From positions 1 through 64,000 of the forward strand of contig NZ_JAFBGL010000010.1 in assembly GCF_016811075.1 (NCBI RefSeq): a stretch of DNA of 64,000 nucleotides, given 5' to 3'. The position numbers and the translations under genes were made by a program. Under the pieces are notes generated by a model. The model ran no database searches, was not told the DNA's origin, and saw nothing but the letters and a program-made list of their open reading frames with translations. The stretch's first letter is position 1. Each line of letters begins with the position of its first letter. This DNA comes from Oceaniferula flava. GTDB taxonomy: Bacteria; Verrucomicrobiota; Verrucomicrobiia; Verrucomicrobiales; Akkermansiaceae. Shown one piece after another: positions 31,521 to 40,396 of the stretch.

Positions 31521-32201
31521 CTAGGCGTCGTCCTTTGTCGAGTCCGCGGCGGGCGCTTCGTCCTTGGCTTCGTCGTCGGAGCTCGCAGTGGGTTCGGGGG
31601 ATTTTGCTTCTGTTGGTTCGGAATCGACGTTTTGGTCGCTTTCGTTTTCCTCATGATCGGTCTCCTGCGGCTCTTCCTCTGCTTTTTTTCGCCCTCCACT
31701 TTCCAGTAGATCGGCGATGTCTTGCTGCACGCTGTCGATTTCCGAGAGGGGGATGTTCGGGTCCTTGACGATGAAGACATCGCCGGACTTCCGGTGTTCG
31801 TAAATGCGGAGGATGCCCGTGGGGGTGTGTTGGGAGTCGGCCTCCACCAGTTGTTTCTTCCGTTCTAACATCACCGCGAGAATGTAGCGTACGCTTTCGG
31901 TGTGCTCCTCGTCTTCCTCCACCAGTCGGCGAAGCAGGTCCTCCGGGCTCTCCTCGGTGACTTCGACGGTTTCTTCCTTCACCGGCGCATGGTAGACGCT
32001 GCCCCAGAAGGAAAACGGCTGATCGGCATCGGCTCCCAGGCTGTCCCAGGCGTCCTCGCTGAAGTCCCGGCGGATGTAGCCGCTGGATTCCGGGTCGGGG
32101 TAGAGGGCGGTGTAGAAAGTTTCGCCATCAGTGAACTTCTTCTCCGTCACGCTGCAGGTGTGGGCGCGTGATTTGATCGACCAAGGTTCGTTGAGTGCCA
32201 T
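31521..32201 (-). CDS. Acidic hypothetical protein
   Basis: A 226-residue cytoplasmic protein without a recognised domain. The first 75 residues look conserved and structured (WSIKSRAHTCSVTEKKFTDGETFYTALYPDPE), the next part is a helical segment (ESPEDLLRRLVEEDEEHTESVRYILAVMLERKKQL) and a possible small domain with TPTGILRIYEHRKSGDVFIV. The last 60 residues are a low-complexity Glu/Asp/Ser/Pro/Ala tail, probably disordered. It lies 52 bp upstream of dusB on the same strand. I have seen similar Cys-containing N-termini in hypotheticals from this phylum, but no function is known. Confidence 0.7.
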   Translation of the reverse strand: MALNEPWSIKSRAHTCSVTEKKFTDGETFYTALYPDPESSGYIRRDFSEDAWDSLGADADQPFSFWGSVYHAPVKEETVEVTEESPEDLLRRLVEEDEEHTESVRYILAVMLERKKQLVEADSQHTPTGILRIYEHRKSGDVFIVKDPNIPLSEIDSVQQDIADLLESGGRKKAEEEPQETDHEENESDQNVDSEPTEAKSPEPTASSDDEAKDEAPAADSTKDDA

Positions 32202-32299
32202 GCCTCACTCTCTTGGTTGCGGTTTCAAGTTTCAAGTGGAATGAGTGAGGCCTCGACGTTTTTGTAAGACAAATGCCGCAAATTAGGTAGATTAGCAGC

Positions 32300-32992
32300 A
32301 TGGAAACTGTCGATGAGGCTACGGCCGAAAGCACCCCCCGTGAGGCGACCAAGGACCGCGTGGTGGTGAAAAAATCGCGAGCGTCGTGGATCTGGGCCCT
32401 GTTCGGTGGGCTTTCGCTGCTAACAGTAGCCGGCTTTGCGAGCTTCTACTATTTCGTCTCCAAGCCGACGACAGCCCCGGTCCATCAGCTTGCCGAGGCT
32501 TTGTCCGGCGTTTTTGGCACTGAAGTGACCGTGCACGGCTCCACCGCCGTTTTGGAAAAGTCTGAGATTGGTGAGCTCGCGCTGGTGCAGCGGAAAACCC
32601 AAGCGATCACCAAATTTGAAACCACCTGGATGGGGAGCAACAAGCTGCTGATCGTGCGCGGTGATTTCCTGGTGAAAGCCGGCTTCGACCTGACCGAAGG
32701 TGGCCAGTGGGGGATTCTCGAGGGAAAGGTGGAGGGCGATTTGCCGCAGGGGAAGGTTCTCAGCTGTGAACCGATCGGCGATCTAGAAATCTACTACGCC
32801 GAGAGCGGAACGCTGAATCGGCTCAGCCCCGAGGATCATGCCTCGGCCTTCAATTACTTAAAAAATCAAGCCCGCCGCGATGCCGAGCGCAGCGATATCG
32901 GTAAGGAGGCCGAACAAGTGATGCTGCGCCGGATCAACGATCGCTTAAGCGGGGAGATAAAAGAAGGGCAGTGGAAAAACCAGCTGCCCTAA
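32300..32992 (+). CDS. Membrane-anchored hypothetical protein
   Basis: A 230-residue protein with a short basic cytoplasmic N-terminus, one transmembrane helix (about residues 30-55, ASWIWALFGGLSLLTVAGFASFYYFV) and a periplasmic region of about 170 residues that mixes beta-strands (TTWMGSNKLLIVRGDFLVKAGFDL) with a charged helical end. I recognise no family. It is flanked divergently by the acidic hypothetical and converges with the pilT gene. Confidence 0.65.
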   Translation: METVDEATAESTPREATKDRVVVKKSRASWIWALFGGLSLLTVAGFASFYYFVSKPTTAPVHQLAEALSGVFGTEVTVHGSTAVLEKSEIGELALVQRKTQAITKFETTWMGSNKLLIVRGDFLVKAGFDLTEGGQWGILEGKVEGDLPQGKVLSCEPIGDLEIYYAESGTLNRLSPEDHASAFNYLKNQARRDAERSDIGKEAEQVMLRRINDRLSGEIKEGQWKNQLP

Positions 32993-33008
32993 TGATTTGG
33001 AGCAATGT

Positions 33009-34118
33009 TTAGTGCTCCAGAGGGCTGTCTCCGGAGGCATCTCCGAGGTGGGCAAGATCCTGTGGGAGGAATTTCTTAAAGCGGGTCTTATCGATCGCTT
33101 TCATGTAGGCCTCCTGTGGAGTGACCATACCGGACTGGAGTTTATCCCAGATGGCTTCATCCATGAACTGCATGCCTTCGGCTTTACCACCGATGATGAC
33201 ATCGTAGAGCTTCTGAGTGGCCCCCTCACGGATAATCGCGGAGACGGCAGTGTTGGCGAACATGATTTCATTCACCGCGGCACGGCCAGGTTTGTCACAG
33301 CGCTTCATCAGCAGCTGGGCAACGACACCTCGCAGGGAGGCTGCCAACATGGTGCGGACCTGACTCTGCTGATCGGCAGGGAAGACGTCGACAATACGGT
33401 CGACGGTTTTACGGGCGTTGTTGGTGTGCAGGGTTCCGAAGACTAACAGGCCGGTCTCGGCTGCGGTCAGGGCGAGGGAAATGGTTTCCAGATCCCGCAT
33501 CTCACCCACTAGCACGATATCGGCATCTTCACGCAGCACGGCGCGCAGGCCATCGGCGAATGATGGTGTCTGGATCGGCACCTCACGCTGGGTGATGATG
33601 GATTTCTTGTTGCGGTGCACGAATTCGATCGGCTCCTCAATGGTGACGATGTGGCGGTTGAAGTTCGAGTTAATGTAATCGATCAGCGCGGCCAGGGTGG
33701 TGGATTTTCCTGATCCGGTGGGGCCGGTGACCAGCACCAGGCCTGAGCGCATGTGACCAAACTGCTTGATCACCGCAGGAATGTTGAGGTCTTCCAAGCT
33801 GGCGATCTCCGTAGGGATCAGACGGAACACCGCGGAGAGTCCGTTACGTTGTTTCAGGTAGTTACAGCGGAAGCGGGACTTTTCATCCATGGAGTAGGCA
33901 AAGTCCAGGTCGCCGGTTTCCATGTAGATTTCCCACGCTTTGGGATCGCAGATTTCCTTGAGCAGGCGGTGGATGCGATCGTGAGTGAGCAGCTCCGTGT
34001 CGGGGATGACGGAGACTGCACCGTGCACACGGGTCTTGGGGTATTCGCCTTCGGTGAGGTGAAGGTCAGATCCTCCGGTTTCCACAAGGTTGCTGAATAG
34101 GGCGTCGATTTCGGCCAT
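33009..34118 (-). CDS. pilT: PilT-family twitching-motility ATPase (copy 2)
   Basis: A 369-residue hexameric retraction ATPase of type IV pili. Walker A is GPTGSGKSTT (about residues 135-144), Asp box and Walker B follow in ADIVLVGEMRDLETISLALTAAETG, and the His box is FGTLHTNNA. The PilT-type AIRNLIRE-like motif is seen as SAIIREGATQKLYDVI. It lies 48 bp downstream of a second pilT-like gene; pairs such as pilT-pilU work together in retraction. No pilin or secretin gene lies in this window, so the pilus machinery must be encoded elsewhere. Confidence 0.93.
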   Translation of the reverse strand: MAEIDALFSNLVETGGSDLHLTEGEYPKTRVHGAVSVIPDTELLTHDRIHRLLKEICDPKAWEIYMETGDLDFAYSMDEKSRFRCNYLKQRNGLSAVFRLIPTEIASLEDLNIPAVIKQFGHMRSGLVLVTGPTGSGKSTTLAALIDYINSNFNRHIVTIEEPIEFVHRNKKSIITQREVPIQTPSFADGLRAVLREDADIVLVGEMRDLETISLALTAAETGLLVFGTLHTNNARKTVDRIVDVFPADQQSQVRTMLAASLRGVVAQLLMKRCDKPGRAAVNEIMFANTAVSAIIREGATQKLYDVIIGGKAEGMQFMDEAIWDKLQSGMVTPQEAYMKAIDKTRFKKFLPQDLAHLGDASGDSPLEH

Positions 34119-34166
34119 GACGATAGTTAATTAAAGTGTTGAGATGATAGAAATTGAATGAGGAAA

Positions 34167-35249
34167 TTACATGCTGAAGAACTCACGCATCTGTGATTTG
34201 TCTTCGCTGCGGAAGAGGATTTCTTCCTGGTCCACGGTTCCCTTGACGTAAAGTTGACGCAAGGAGTCGTCCATGGTGATCATGCCGACGTTTTTACCCG
34301 TTTGCATGATGCCGGGCAGCATGTAGGTCTTGCCTTCACGAATACAGTTGGAAACTGCAGCGGTGTTGACTAGCAGCTCGATCGCCAACTCGCGGCCAGT
34401 GCCGTCGGACTTGGGCACGAGCTGTTGGGAAATAATGCCGCGCAAGGACTCGGAAACCATGATCCGGATCTGGTCCCGTTGATCGACAGGGAATACGTCG
34501 AGAATACGGTCGAGCGTCCGCGGGGCGTTGCCGGTGTGCAGGGTGGCGAGCACCAAGTGACCGGTCTCCGCTGCCGTCAGCGCCAGCGAGATCGTCTCCA
34601 GGTCGCGCATTTCCCCCACCACAATCACATCCGGATCCTCACGGAGAGCACCGCGCAGCGCCTTCGGGAAGGAGTCGGTGTGGGTGTGAACTTCGCGTTG
34701 GTTGACGTGGCAGTTTTTCGATTCCAGAACGTATTCAATGGGATCTTCCAGTGTCAGGATGTGGTCTTCGCGATCGGTATTGATGAAATCGGCGATCGAG
34801 GCCAGGGTGGTGGATTTACCCGAGCCCACGGAGCCGGTGACCAGCAGCAGTCCGTTTTGGTAACGTGTCAGCGGCAGCAGCGATTCCACGGGCAGGCCGA
34901 GCTCTTCCATGGTGCGCACTGTGGTGTCGATGATACGGAAACAAATATCGTATCCCAAACGTTGTTTGACCACCGAGGCACGGAAACGTCCTTGCTCATT
35001 CTGATAAGCAAAGTCGACGTCGCCCTTTTCTTGCAGACGGTTCCACTCTTTTTCGGCCAAGAAGGACTTGGTGAGCTGCTCGGTCTGCTCGGAGGTCAGC
35101 GGCTCGGCAGCTTCCCAGATAGGCTGGAGCTGGCCGAATCGGCGCCATGCAGGTGGATAAGCGGTGGGTAGGTGAATATCGGAGCAACCGTATTCGATAC
35201 CTACCGATAAATATTGATCAACGTGGTCGTAGACCGGAATGTCAGACAT
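34167..35249 (-). CDS. pilT: PilT-family twitching-motility ATPase (copy 1)
   Basis: A 360-residue paralogue of the following pilT. Walker A is GSVGSGKSTT (about residues 138-147), with ITLEDPIEYVL, DVIVVGEMRDLETISLALTAAETG and ATLHTGNAPRTLDRI motifs. The retraction-specific motif is SNCIREGKTYMLPGIMQTG. The two ATPases differ in their C-termini (this one ends MREFFSM, similar to PilU-like forms), so a PilT/PilU division of labour is plausible. The pair probably forms one transcript on the minus strand. Confidence 0.92.
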   Translation of the reverse strand: MSDIPVYDHVDQYLSVGIEYGCSDIHLPTAYPPAWRRFGQLQPIWEAAEPLTSEQTEQLTKSFLAEKEWNRLQEKGDVDFAYQNEQGRFRASVVKQRLGYDICFRIIDTTVRTMEELGLPVESLLPLTRYQNGLLLVTGSVGSGKSTTLASIADFINTDREDHILTLEDPIEYVLESKNCHVNQREVHTHTDSFPKALRGALREDPDVIVVGEMRDLETISLALTAAETGHLVLATLHTGNAPRTLDRILDVFPVDQRDQIRIMVSESLRGIISQQLVPKSDGTGRELAIELLVNTAAVSNCIREGKTYMLPGIMQTGKNVGMITMDDSLRQLYVKGTVDQEEILFRSEDKSQMREFFSM

Positions 35250-35380
35250 AATGGTTTAAGGAAGTAAGTTTCTCCCTAAACTGACAGGTTCGCTTATGTT
35301 GGAAAGAGAGAAGTTTAGGAAAATAAACCTATCTTTCTCAAATGGCACGCAGTCAGCGAGTTGCGGCCAATATTTTGTGT

Positions 35381-35878
35381 TTAAAGCCCTAACATGGCAA
35401 CCACTTCGTCGCGAGTGAAGATAGTGGGGTCTTCAGCTGCTGCGTCCAGAGTTTCTACGATCACGAGAGCGGAGAGGTCTGAAACGGCGGAGCTGTCGTT
35501 GCTGGCCAGAGTTGTGTCAAGCTCCACAGGCGCTTGTTGAGCCAGTGAGCCGGCGGGGGCTGCCGGGGTGCTTGATGGATTCATCTGCAGGGCGATGAAT
35601 GCGGCGGCAGCGCAGGCGGCGGCACCGAGAACCAACTTCGGTGGGGTGAAGAAGGCGGCCAAACGGGCTTTCCAGCCGGAGGCATTATTAGCTTCCAGAT
35701 GGCGGACTTCACGCAGCACATTGCGGGCAAAAAAAGCATTCGGCTCCGGTGTGGAGGCTTCATCCATCAGCTTCCAGAGAGGGTCCGTAGAGTTCCACTC
35801 TTCAGCGGCATCAGATGGCACGATGGCGTTTTCTGAGGGCTTTCCGGAGGTGGAGTGATGGGGTGATTGCTGTTTCAT
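35381..35878 (-). CDS. Single-pass membrane hypothetical (anti-sigma-like layout)
   Basis: A 165-residue protein starting at the ATG at 35878. A cytoplasmic N-terminal part (about 1-75) includes DPLWKLMDEASTPEPNAFFARNVLREVR, a pattern common to small membrane proteins located near sigma-factor genes in this phylum; one transmembrane helix (about 80-100, LVLGAAACAAAAFIALQM) and a Ser/Ala-rich periplasmic tail follow. No sigma-factor gene is adjacent here, so an anti-sigma role is only a layout analogy. It lies between pilT and queE, all on the minus strand. Confidence 0.65.
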   Translation of the reverse strand: MKQQSPHHSTSGKPSENAIVPSDAAEEWNSTDPLWKLMDEASTPEPNAFFARNVLREVRHLEANNASGWKARLAAFFTPPKLVLGAAACAAAAFIALQMNPSSTPAAPAGSLAQQAPVELDTTLASNDSSAVSDLSALVIVETLDAAAEDPTIFTRDEVVAMLGL

Positions 35879-35930
35879 GGCGCGTATTGAACCCTTAGGC
35901 GTTGTGATAGTTGCATAAAAGATGAGAAAT

Positions 35931-36698
35931 TCAAACTCCTCTTTTTGCACCCCAGAGTTGGATGTGGAGCCGATCGCTAAAGCGGTAGTTCCGACCGCGG
36001 CAAAGATCGGCGAGCCAGAGGCGCCGTTGCTGTAGGGCTTCCTCGCTGCGTCCTTCCGGCATCAGTAGGATGCGATCGGTCGGCAGCGCATACTCGGCGA
36101 TCAGTTCTTCCACCTCGGCGAGATCGTCTTCGCTGGCGATGACAAATTTGAACCACGCCTTGTTCGACCGAGCAAAGAAGCGCATCGCCTCGCCCCGGCG
36201 GCGGAGCTCCTTGGCATTGCCCGAGTTCGCCAGCTTGGCGGAGACGTTGTATTGATGCACCAGCTGATCGAAGCCCTCGCTGGGGAGCTGGGTGCCATTG
36301 GTCTCGACTTCGAAATAGTAGGCCGGGTTTTCAGCCAGCAGCCGCTGCATCAGTGCCTGCCACGCCTGATCTTGCAAAAGCGGCTCGCCACCGGTCAGGA
36401 TCACCCGTTGGCAGGGGTAGCCGGCGACGATGGCCGCCACGTCCTCGACCGGCAGTTCCGTCAGGTATTCCTCCCTTTTGAATTTCCGGTAGTTGGGGTA
36501 GGCATCGTTTTCGTGCTGCCACGGTGTGCCCTCCCAGTTCCAGGTGTAATCGGTATCGCACCAGATGCAGTGAAGGTTGCACAGCGAGGCACGCACGAAC
36601 ACCGAGGGGCAGCCGGTGCTGACACCTTCGCCCTGGATGCTGTGGAAAATCTCCGCCTGTCCGTTCAGGCAGGCGAGTTTGAGTGTGGCGTCGGCCAT
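35931..36698 (-). CDS. queE: 7-carboxy-7-deazaguanine synthase QueE
   Basis: A 255-residue radical-SAM enzyme that makes 7-carboxy-7-deazaguanine, an early step to queuosine. The cluster-binding CxxxCxxC is CNLHCIWC (about residues 40-47), the QGEG substrate motif is FHSIQGEGVSTGCPSVFVR, and the GGEP SAM site is VILTGGEPLL. The insertion around residues 52-75 (WNWEGTPWQHENDAY) is characteristic of the family's variable region. No queC or queD lies next to it. The start at 36698 fits the conserved N-terminus. Confidence 0.92.
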   Translation of the reverse strand: MADATLKLACLNGQAEIFHSIQGEGVSTGCPSVFVRASLCNLHCIWCDTDYTWNWEGTPWQHENDAYPNYRKFKREEYLTELPVEDVAAIVAGYPCQRVILTGGEPLLQDQAWQALMQRLLAENPAYYFEVETNGTQLPSEGFDQLVHQYNVSAKLANSGNAKELRRRGEAMRFFARSNKAWFKFVIASEDDLAEVEELIAEYALPTDRILLMPEGRSEEALQQRRLWLADLCRGRNYRFSDRLHIQLWGAKRGV

Positions 36699-36745
36699 GA
36701 GTTCATTGGGAGGTGGCGGGTGCCGCTCCGGAACATCGATGCGTG

Positions 36746-37660
36746 TTAAACCTGTGGGAAAACGCGCTCGAGCAGTTTCTTGGTGGCCACGATGCCATCG
36801 TGCTCGGAGAGTGTTTTTCCTTCGTATTCAATCCCGACGTAACCTTCGTAGCCGGCTTCCGCGACGAGTTTCATCGCCTTCAGGTAGTCGGTCTGCACTT
36901 CGTCGCCCTCGGCATTGAACTCGCGGCTTTTGGCGGAGACGCCCTTGGCGTAGGGCATCAGGTCCTTGATGCCCTGATAGCGATCGTATTGGTGGAAGTT
37001 GCCGAAGTCGGGCAGGGCTCCGCAGTTGTCCATGCCGACTGTTTTCAGCACGTCAGCCAGCCATGCTCCGTCCGAGGAGAGACCGCCGTGGTTTTCCACG
37101 ATCACGTTGATGTCGAAGTCCTTGGCGAAGGTGCTGAGTCGAGTCAGACCGTCGATGACTTGTTTGGCCAATTCTTCGCGTGAGCCGGGGCCTCCGGCGT
37201 TGACGCGGATGGAGTGGCAGCCGAGGAATTTTGCCGCTTCCACCCACTTCTTGTGGTTCTCCACAGTTTGCAGGCGGGCTTTTTCCTGCTTGGCGCCCAG
37301 TTGGCCTTCGCCGTCGCACATGATCAGGACGTTGCGGACACCTTCGCTGTCGGCGCGTCCCTTGAGGTCCTTGAGGTAGGCCATGTCCTTGGCCTGTTGT
37401 TTGAAGAAGCTGTTAACGTATTCCACGCCGTGGATGCCGAATTTTTCCTTGGCGTAGCGGGGGAAATCGATGTTTTTCAACTCACCCTTGCGGATGGTGC
37501 GGTGCAGCGACCACTCGGCGAGCGAGAGCTGGAATCGGTCGCCGCCCGGTTTTGTCTCAGCATCCTTCGGGCGATCCGCGCAGCCCGGGAGCTGGCTTCC
37601 GGTGATGGCTGCGGTGGCGGCGAGTGTGGTTTTCAGAAATCCTCTGCGTGAATGGTTCAT
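36746..37660 (-). CDS. TAT-exported sugar isomerase/epimerase-like TIM-barrel
   Basis: A 304-residue protein with a twin-arginine signal (HSRRGFLKTTLAATAAITG, residues about 3-21, followed by a possible lipobox LPGC), then an AP endonuclease 2/xylose isomerase-like TIM barrel with FQLSLAEWSLHRTIRKGELKNIDFPRYAKEKFGIHGVEYVN and the metal-binding VENHGGLSSDGAWLADVLK. This combination is very common in Verrucomicrobiota and Planctomycetota, where it acts on sugars in the periplasm. The true substrate is not known. The ATG at 37660 is chosen; a TTG upstream is less likely. Confidence 0.88.
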   Translation of the reverse strand: MNHSRRGFLKTTLAATAAITGSQLPGCADRPKDAETKPGGDRFQLSLAEWSLHRTIRKGELKNIDFPRYAKEKFGIHGVEYVNSFFKQQAKDMAYLKDLKGRADSEGVRNVLIMCDGEGQLGAKQEKARLQTVENHKKWVEAAKFLGCHSIRVNAGGPGSREELAKQVIDGLTRLSTFAKDFDINVIVENHGGLSSDGAWLADVLKTVGMDNCGALPDFGNFHQYDRYQGIKDLMPYAKGVSAKSREFNAEGDEVQTDYLKAMKLVAEAGYEGYVGIEYEGKTLSEHDGIVATKKLLERVFPQV

Positions 37661-37729
37661 GAGCAAAATGCTAACCAGACACTATTTTCGTGCAAGCCAA
37701 TAGGCAACCAACATGCTAGAGCTGTGCCC

Positions 37730-38254
37730 ATGAGTATTATTACCAAGCGAGGCGACGATGGCTTCACCGATGCAATGTATGGCGGACGATTGCCGAAAGA
37801 TGCCCCGGAGGTGGTGGCCTGCGGTGATGTCGATGAACTCAATGCCGCACTTGGCATGCTGCGGGTTTCAGGCCTGTCGTCGGAGCTGGTGGAGGAGATC
37901 GATACCATTCAGTCCCATTTGGTGGCGCTGATGGGTTTGCTGTCGGTGCCGGCGGCGAAACGGGAGGAGTATCTGGCGGATGGTTTTCCCTCGGTGACTC
38001 AGGCTGAAGTTGATTGGCTGGAAAGCATCGCCGTGGAGATGCCGACGAAGTTCAACGGCTGGGTGCGACCCGGTGCCAGCGGCAGTGTGCCGGCGGCGTG
38101 GATGGACATGGCGCGCACGGTGTGCCGTCGTGCCGAGCGCAGCGCCTGGCAGGTGCCTGAGGTGTCCTCGGAGGCTTGCCAATTTCTCAATCGCCTCTCC
38201 GATATCCTCTGGCTGTGGGCGCGGAAGCTGGAAGCGGCCGCTAGCGGTGAATGA
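37730..38254 (+). CDS. Cob(I)alamin adenosyltransferase (PduO type)
   Basis: A 174-residue ATP:corrinoid adenosyltransferase that makes adenosylcobalamin. Motifs are ITKRGDDGFTDAMYGGRLPKD (ATP-binding N-terminus), VDELNAALGML and a C-terminal R-x3-R-x2-E-like stretch TVCRRAERSAW. It starts at the ATG at 37730, divergent from the TIM-barrel gene. Its last 14 bp overlap the convergent rhomboid gene. The cobalamin-dependent enzyme it serves is not in this window. Confidence 0.9.
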   Translation: MSIITKRGDDGFTDAMYGGRLPKDAPEVVACGDVDELNAALGMLRVSGLSSELVEEIDTIQSHLVALMGLLSVPAAKREEYLADGFPSVTQAEVDWLESIAVEMPTKFNGWVRPGASGSVPAAWMDMARTVCRRAERSAWQVPEVSSEACQFLNRLSDILWLWARKLEAAASGE

Positions 38255-39002
38255 AGAGGAAGATCGGCAGGGGCCAAATGGCGATGACGATGGCGGAAGC
38301 TGCCATGAAAATGGAGGCCGCCAGCCAACCCCAGCCGCGTTTGGTGCCACGACAGGCCCAGAGGCCGACGAGGAAACCGAAGGCCATGCCGGAAATGTGC
38401 GCCGTGTTGCCAATCGGGATGATATTGCCCATCGAGAGGAAGAAACAGAAGATCTGCCAAATCAGGAACCATCGCAGGGTGGAGCCGTTGAAACCTTCGA
38501 GGAAGCCGGTGAACCGGGGCCAAGCGCCCCACATAAAGCCACCCATGGCATAAACTACACCGGAGAATCCAATGCCGCCAGCCGGCGATGCCATGATCTG
38601 CCACGCCGAGCTGACCAAGGCTGCGGCGAGGAAAAAGGCCAGCGTTTTCCAGCTGCCGAGACCTCGCTCCATCAAGGTGCCGAAGCGAACCAGCCAATAC
38701 ATGTTGAAGAACACATGGAACATCTGCTGGTGCACGAAGGCGGAGGTGATCAGGCCCCACCAGCGCCCTTCGTAGAGTTCTTTCAGGCTGATCGCACCCA
38801 GCGAGCGGATCAGGCCTTCCTGGTCGACCATTTCACTGCCGCCACGGTTCAGCAGCAGGAAGACCGAGGCGCACCAGAGCAGCACGCCGTAGGTCACCAC
38901 CGGGAGCAAGTCCGGAAAGCGCTCGTAGAGCCGGGAGCGCATGGCCGGGCCGGCATCGGCGGGGTTTTCAGGCGGGTATTGAAATTTCATCGGTAAGCGC
39001 AT
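38241..39002 (-). CDS. Rhomboid intramembrane serine protease
   Basis: A 253-residue six-helix membrane protease. The serine is in GIGFSGVVYAMGGF (GxSG, about residue 149), the catalytic His in GNTAHISGMAFGFLVG (about 209), and the second-helix HQQMFHVFFNMYWLVRFG resembles the H-x2-H-x3-N motif of rhomboids. A cytoplasmic N-terminus of about 35 residues precedes helix 1. An internal ATG at 38990 is an alternative start. The substrates are unknown. Confidence 0.9.
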   Translation of the reverse strand: MRLPMKFQYPPENPADAGPAMRSRLYERFPDLLPVVTYGVLLWCASVFLLLNRGGSEMVDQEGLIRSLGAISLKELYEGRWWGLITSAFVHQQMFHVFFNMYWLVRFGTLMERGLGSWKTLAFFLAAALVSSAWQIMASPAGGIGFSGVVYAMGGFMWGAWPRFTGFLEGFNGSTLRWFLIWQIFCFFLSMGNIIPIGNTAHISGMAFGFLVGLWACRGTKRGWGWLAASIFMAASAIVIAIWPLPIFLFIHR

Positions 39003-39137
39003 GGTTCACGAAGGGGAATGGCGGGCGCAGCATGTTTCTAAACAGCGATGCGGGCAAGAGGGAAGTGTCGGCGGGCAGAAGATCCATGGCTCGATCAGAG
39101 ATTGCATTGCTCCGAGAGCCTTGCTAGATGTCTCGGC

Positions 39138-39551
39138 ATGAAACCTGGTGGCAGTGAAGGAGGATCCGGCTCATTTTTGATGGGCGGCGGTTTGGTGCTG
39201 ATGGCGCTGGGGATGTATCTTTTTCTCGACTCCGTGCGCGTGCAGTCGGGCCACTTTGGCTGGGTCTCCGGCATGATCGGTCGTGGTCGCCAAGGTATGG
39301 AAACCACATCTATGGGGATCGTGTTTCTGCCCTTCCTGATCGGAGTGGGGGTATTGTTTTTTGACGCGGCAAAGAAGTGGGCCTGGTGGCTTGCTGGGCT
39401 GGGCTTGGCGGTGATTGCCATCGAGATTCTCAGTCGGATCCGCTTTGTGCTCGATATGAAAACCACGCACCTGCTGATGATTTTGTGCATGGTGGCTGCT
39501 GGAGCGGGGATGGCCCTGCGTGCCTTTGCCACCGGATCGAGTGATAAGTAG
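39138..39551 (+). CDS. Small membrane hypothetical
   Basis: A 137-residue protein with four predicted transmembrane stretches (about 17-33, 60-76, 83-101 and 116-131) and little soluble sequence. The start MKPGGSEGGSGSF at 39138 is taken; a longer frame to 39048 lacks coherent character. No family is recognised. The next gene downstream encodes an exported protein, 125 bp away. Confidence 0.6.
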   Translation: MKPGGSEGGSGSFLMGGGLVLMALGMYLFLDSVRVQSGHFGWVSGMIGRGRQGMETTSMGIVFLPFLIGVGVLFFDAAKKWAWWLAGLGLAVIAIEILSRIRFVLDMKTTHLLMILCMVAAGAGMALRAFATGSSDK

Positions 39552-39676
39552 GGGCTGTGGTGTGCGTATTGATCGGGCGATTCCGGTCGGCGATCTCGCT
39601 CGCATTGGCACTTGCACTTACCCCTTATCCCGCTAACTTGCGGCTCCTCTCCACGAGGCAATATCCCATCAAGCTT

Positions 39677-40387
39677 ATGAATTTTCTGAAGATTACCCTG
39701 TCTGCCTGCTTTGCCATGATTTGTGCTGGTTCTGGCCTGACCCACGCAGCTTCCAAATCTCCCGAGTTGCTGGCTCCCTATCTTACCGTGGACAACGCCG
39801 TTAAAGGTGAAGTCGGCGCGATCGTGCCACCGAAGGAGATCAACAAATACATTTCCAAAGTTCAGGCCGCGGCGAAGGCCAATCCTGAATGGCACAAGGA
39901 GTTCGCCAAGGATGCCAAGCCAGGGGTCCCACTGCCATGGCACGAAAACTTGGGGCTGACCAAGGAGGAATATGCCGAATATCTTAAACTCTGGGATGCC
40001 CGCCAATTTAAAGCTGTCCAGCAGGTGGTGATTCGTCTCGAGGAACCCAAGCCCGGCGAGTGGATGATCCGCGTCAGTGGCGTCGGCATGCAGATTTCCC
40101 TGCTGCGTTTCGATCCCAAAACAGACACGTTCAAGTCGCCCAACGGTGAGCTTGAGCGCATCGAGGACATCGATGCCGAACCGCGCAGCATTCTTGGCGC
40201 GTGGGCCGGACACGAGTGGCGCTATGAAAACAGCACCGAATTCATCTCCACCAAGGAAAACTTGGCGATTGGGAAATACAAGGACGGCAAGCACTGCATC
40301 CTGATCTACCGTCTTCAAGAAAGCACTTCCGGTCACCGTTTGGCAGATAAAAGCTTGGTGATCCGCTTTGCCCCACCTAAGAAGTAA
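39677..40387 (+). CDS. Exported hypothetical protein
   Basis: A 236-residue protein with a clear signal peptide (ITLSACFAMICAGSGLTHAA, cleavage about residue 25). The mature part has a helical first half (INKYISKVQAAAKANPEWHKEF and LTKEEYAEYLKLWDARQF) and a strand-rich second half (MIRVSGVGMQISLLRFD, HCILIYRLQESTSGH). I recognise no family. A shorter, more typical leader starts at the ATG at 39677 rather than at upstream codons. Confidence 0.65.
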   Translation: MNFLKITLSACFAMICAGSGLTHAASKSPELLAPYLTVDNAVKGEVGAIVPPKEINKYISKVQAAAKANPEWHKEFAKDAKPGVPLPWHENLGLTKEEYAEYLKLWDARQFKAVQQVVIRLEEPKPGEWMIRVSGVGMQISLLRFDPKTDTFKSPNGELERIEDIDAEPRSILGAWAGHEWRYENSTEFISTKENLAIGKYKDGKHCILIYRLQESTSGHRLADKSLVIRFAPPKK

Positions 40388-40396
40388 GCTTCGATC

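Noticed and set aside
39095-40336. 413-residue minus-strand frame
   Set aside because: Overlaps two plus-strand genes, one with a clear signal peptide and one with several membrane helices; its own translation has no coherent character.
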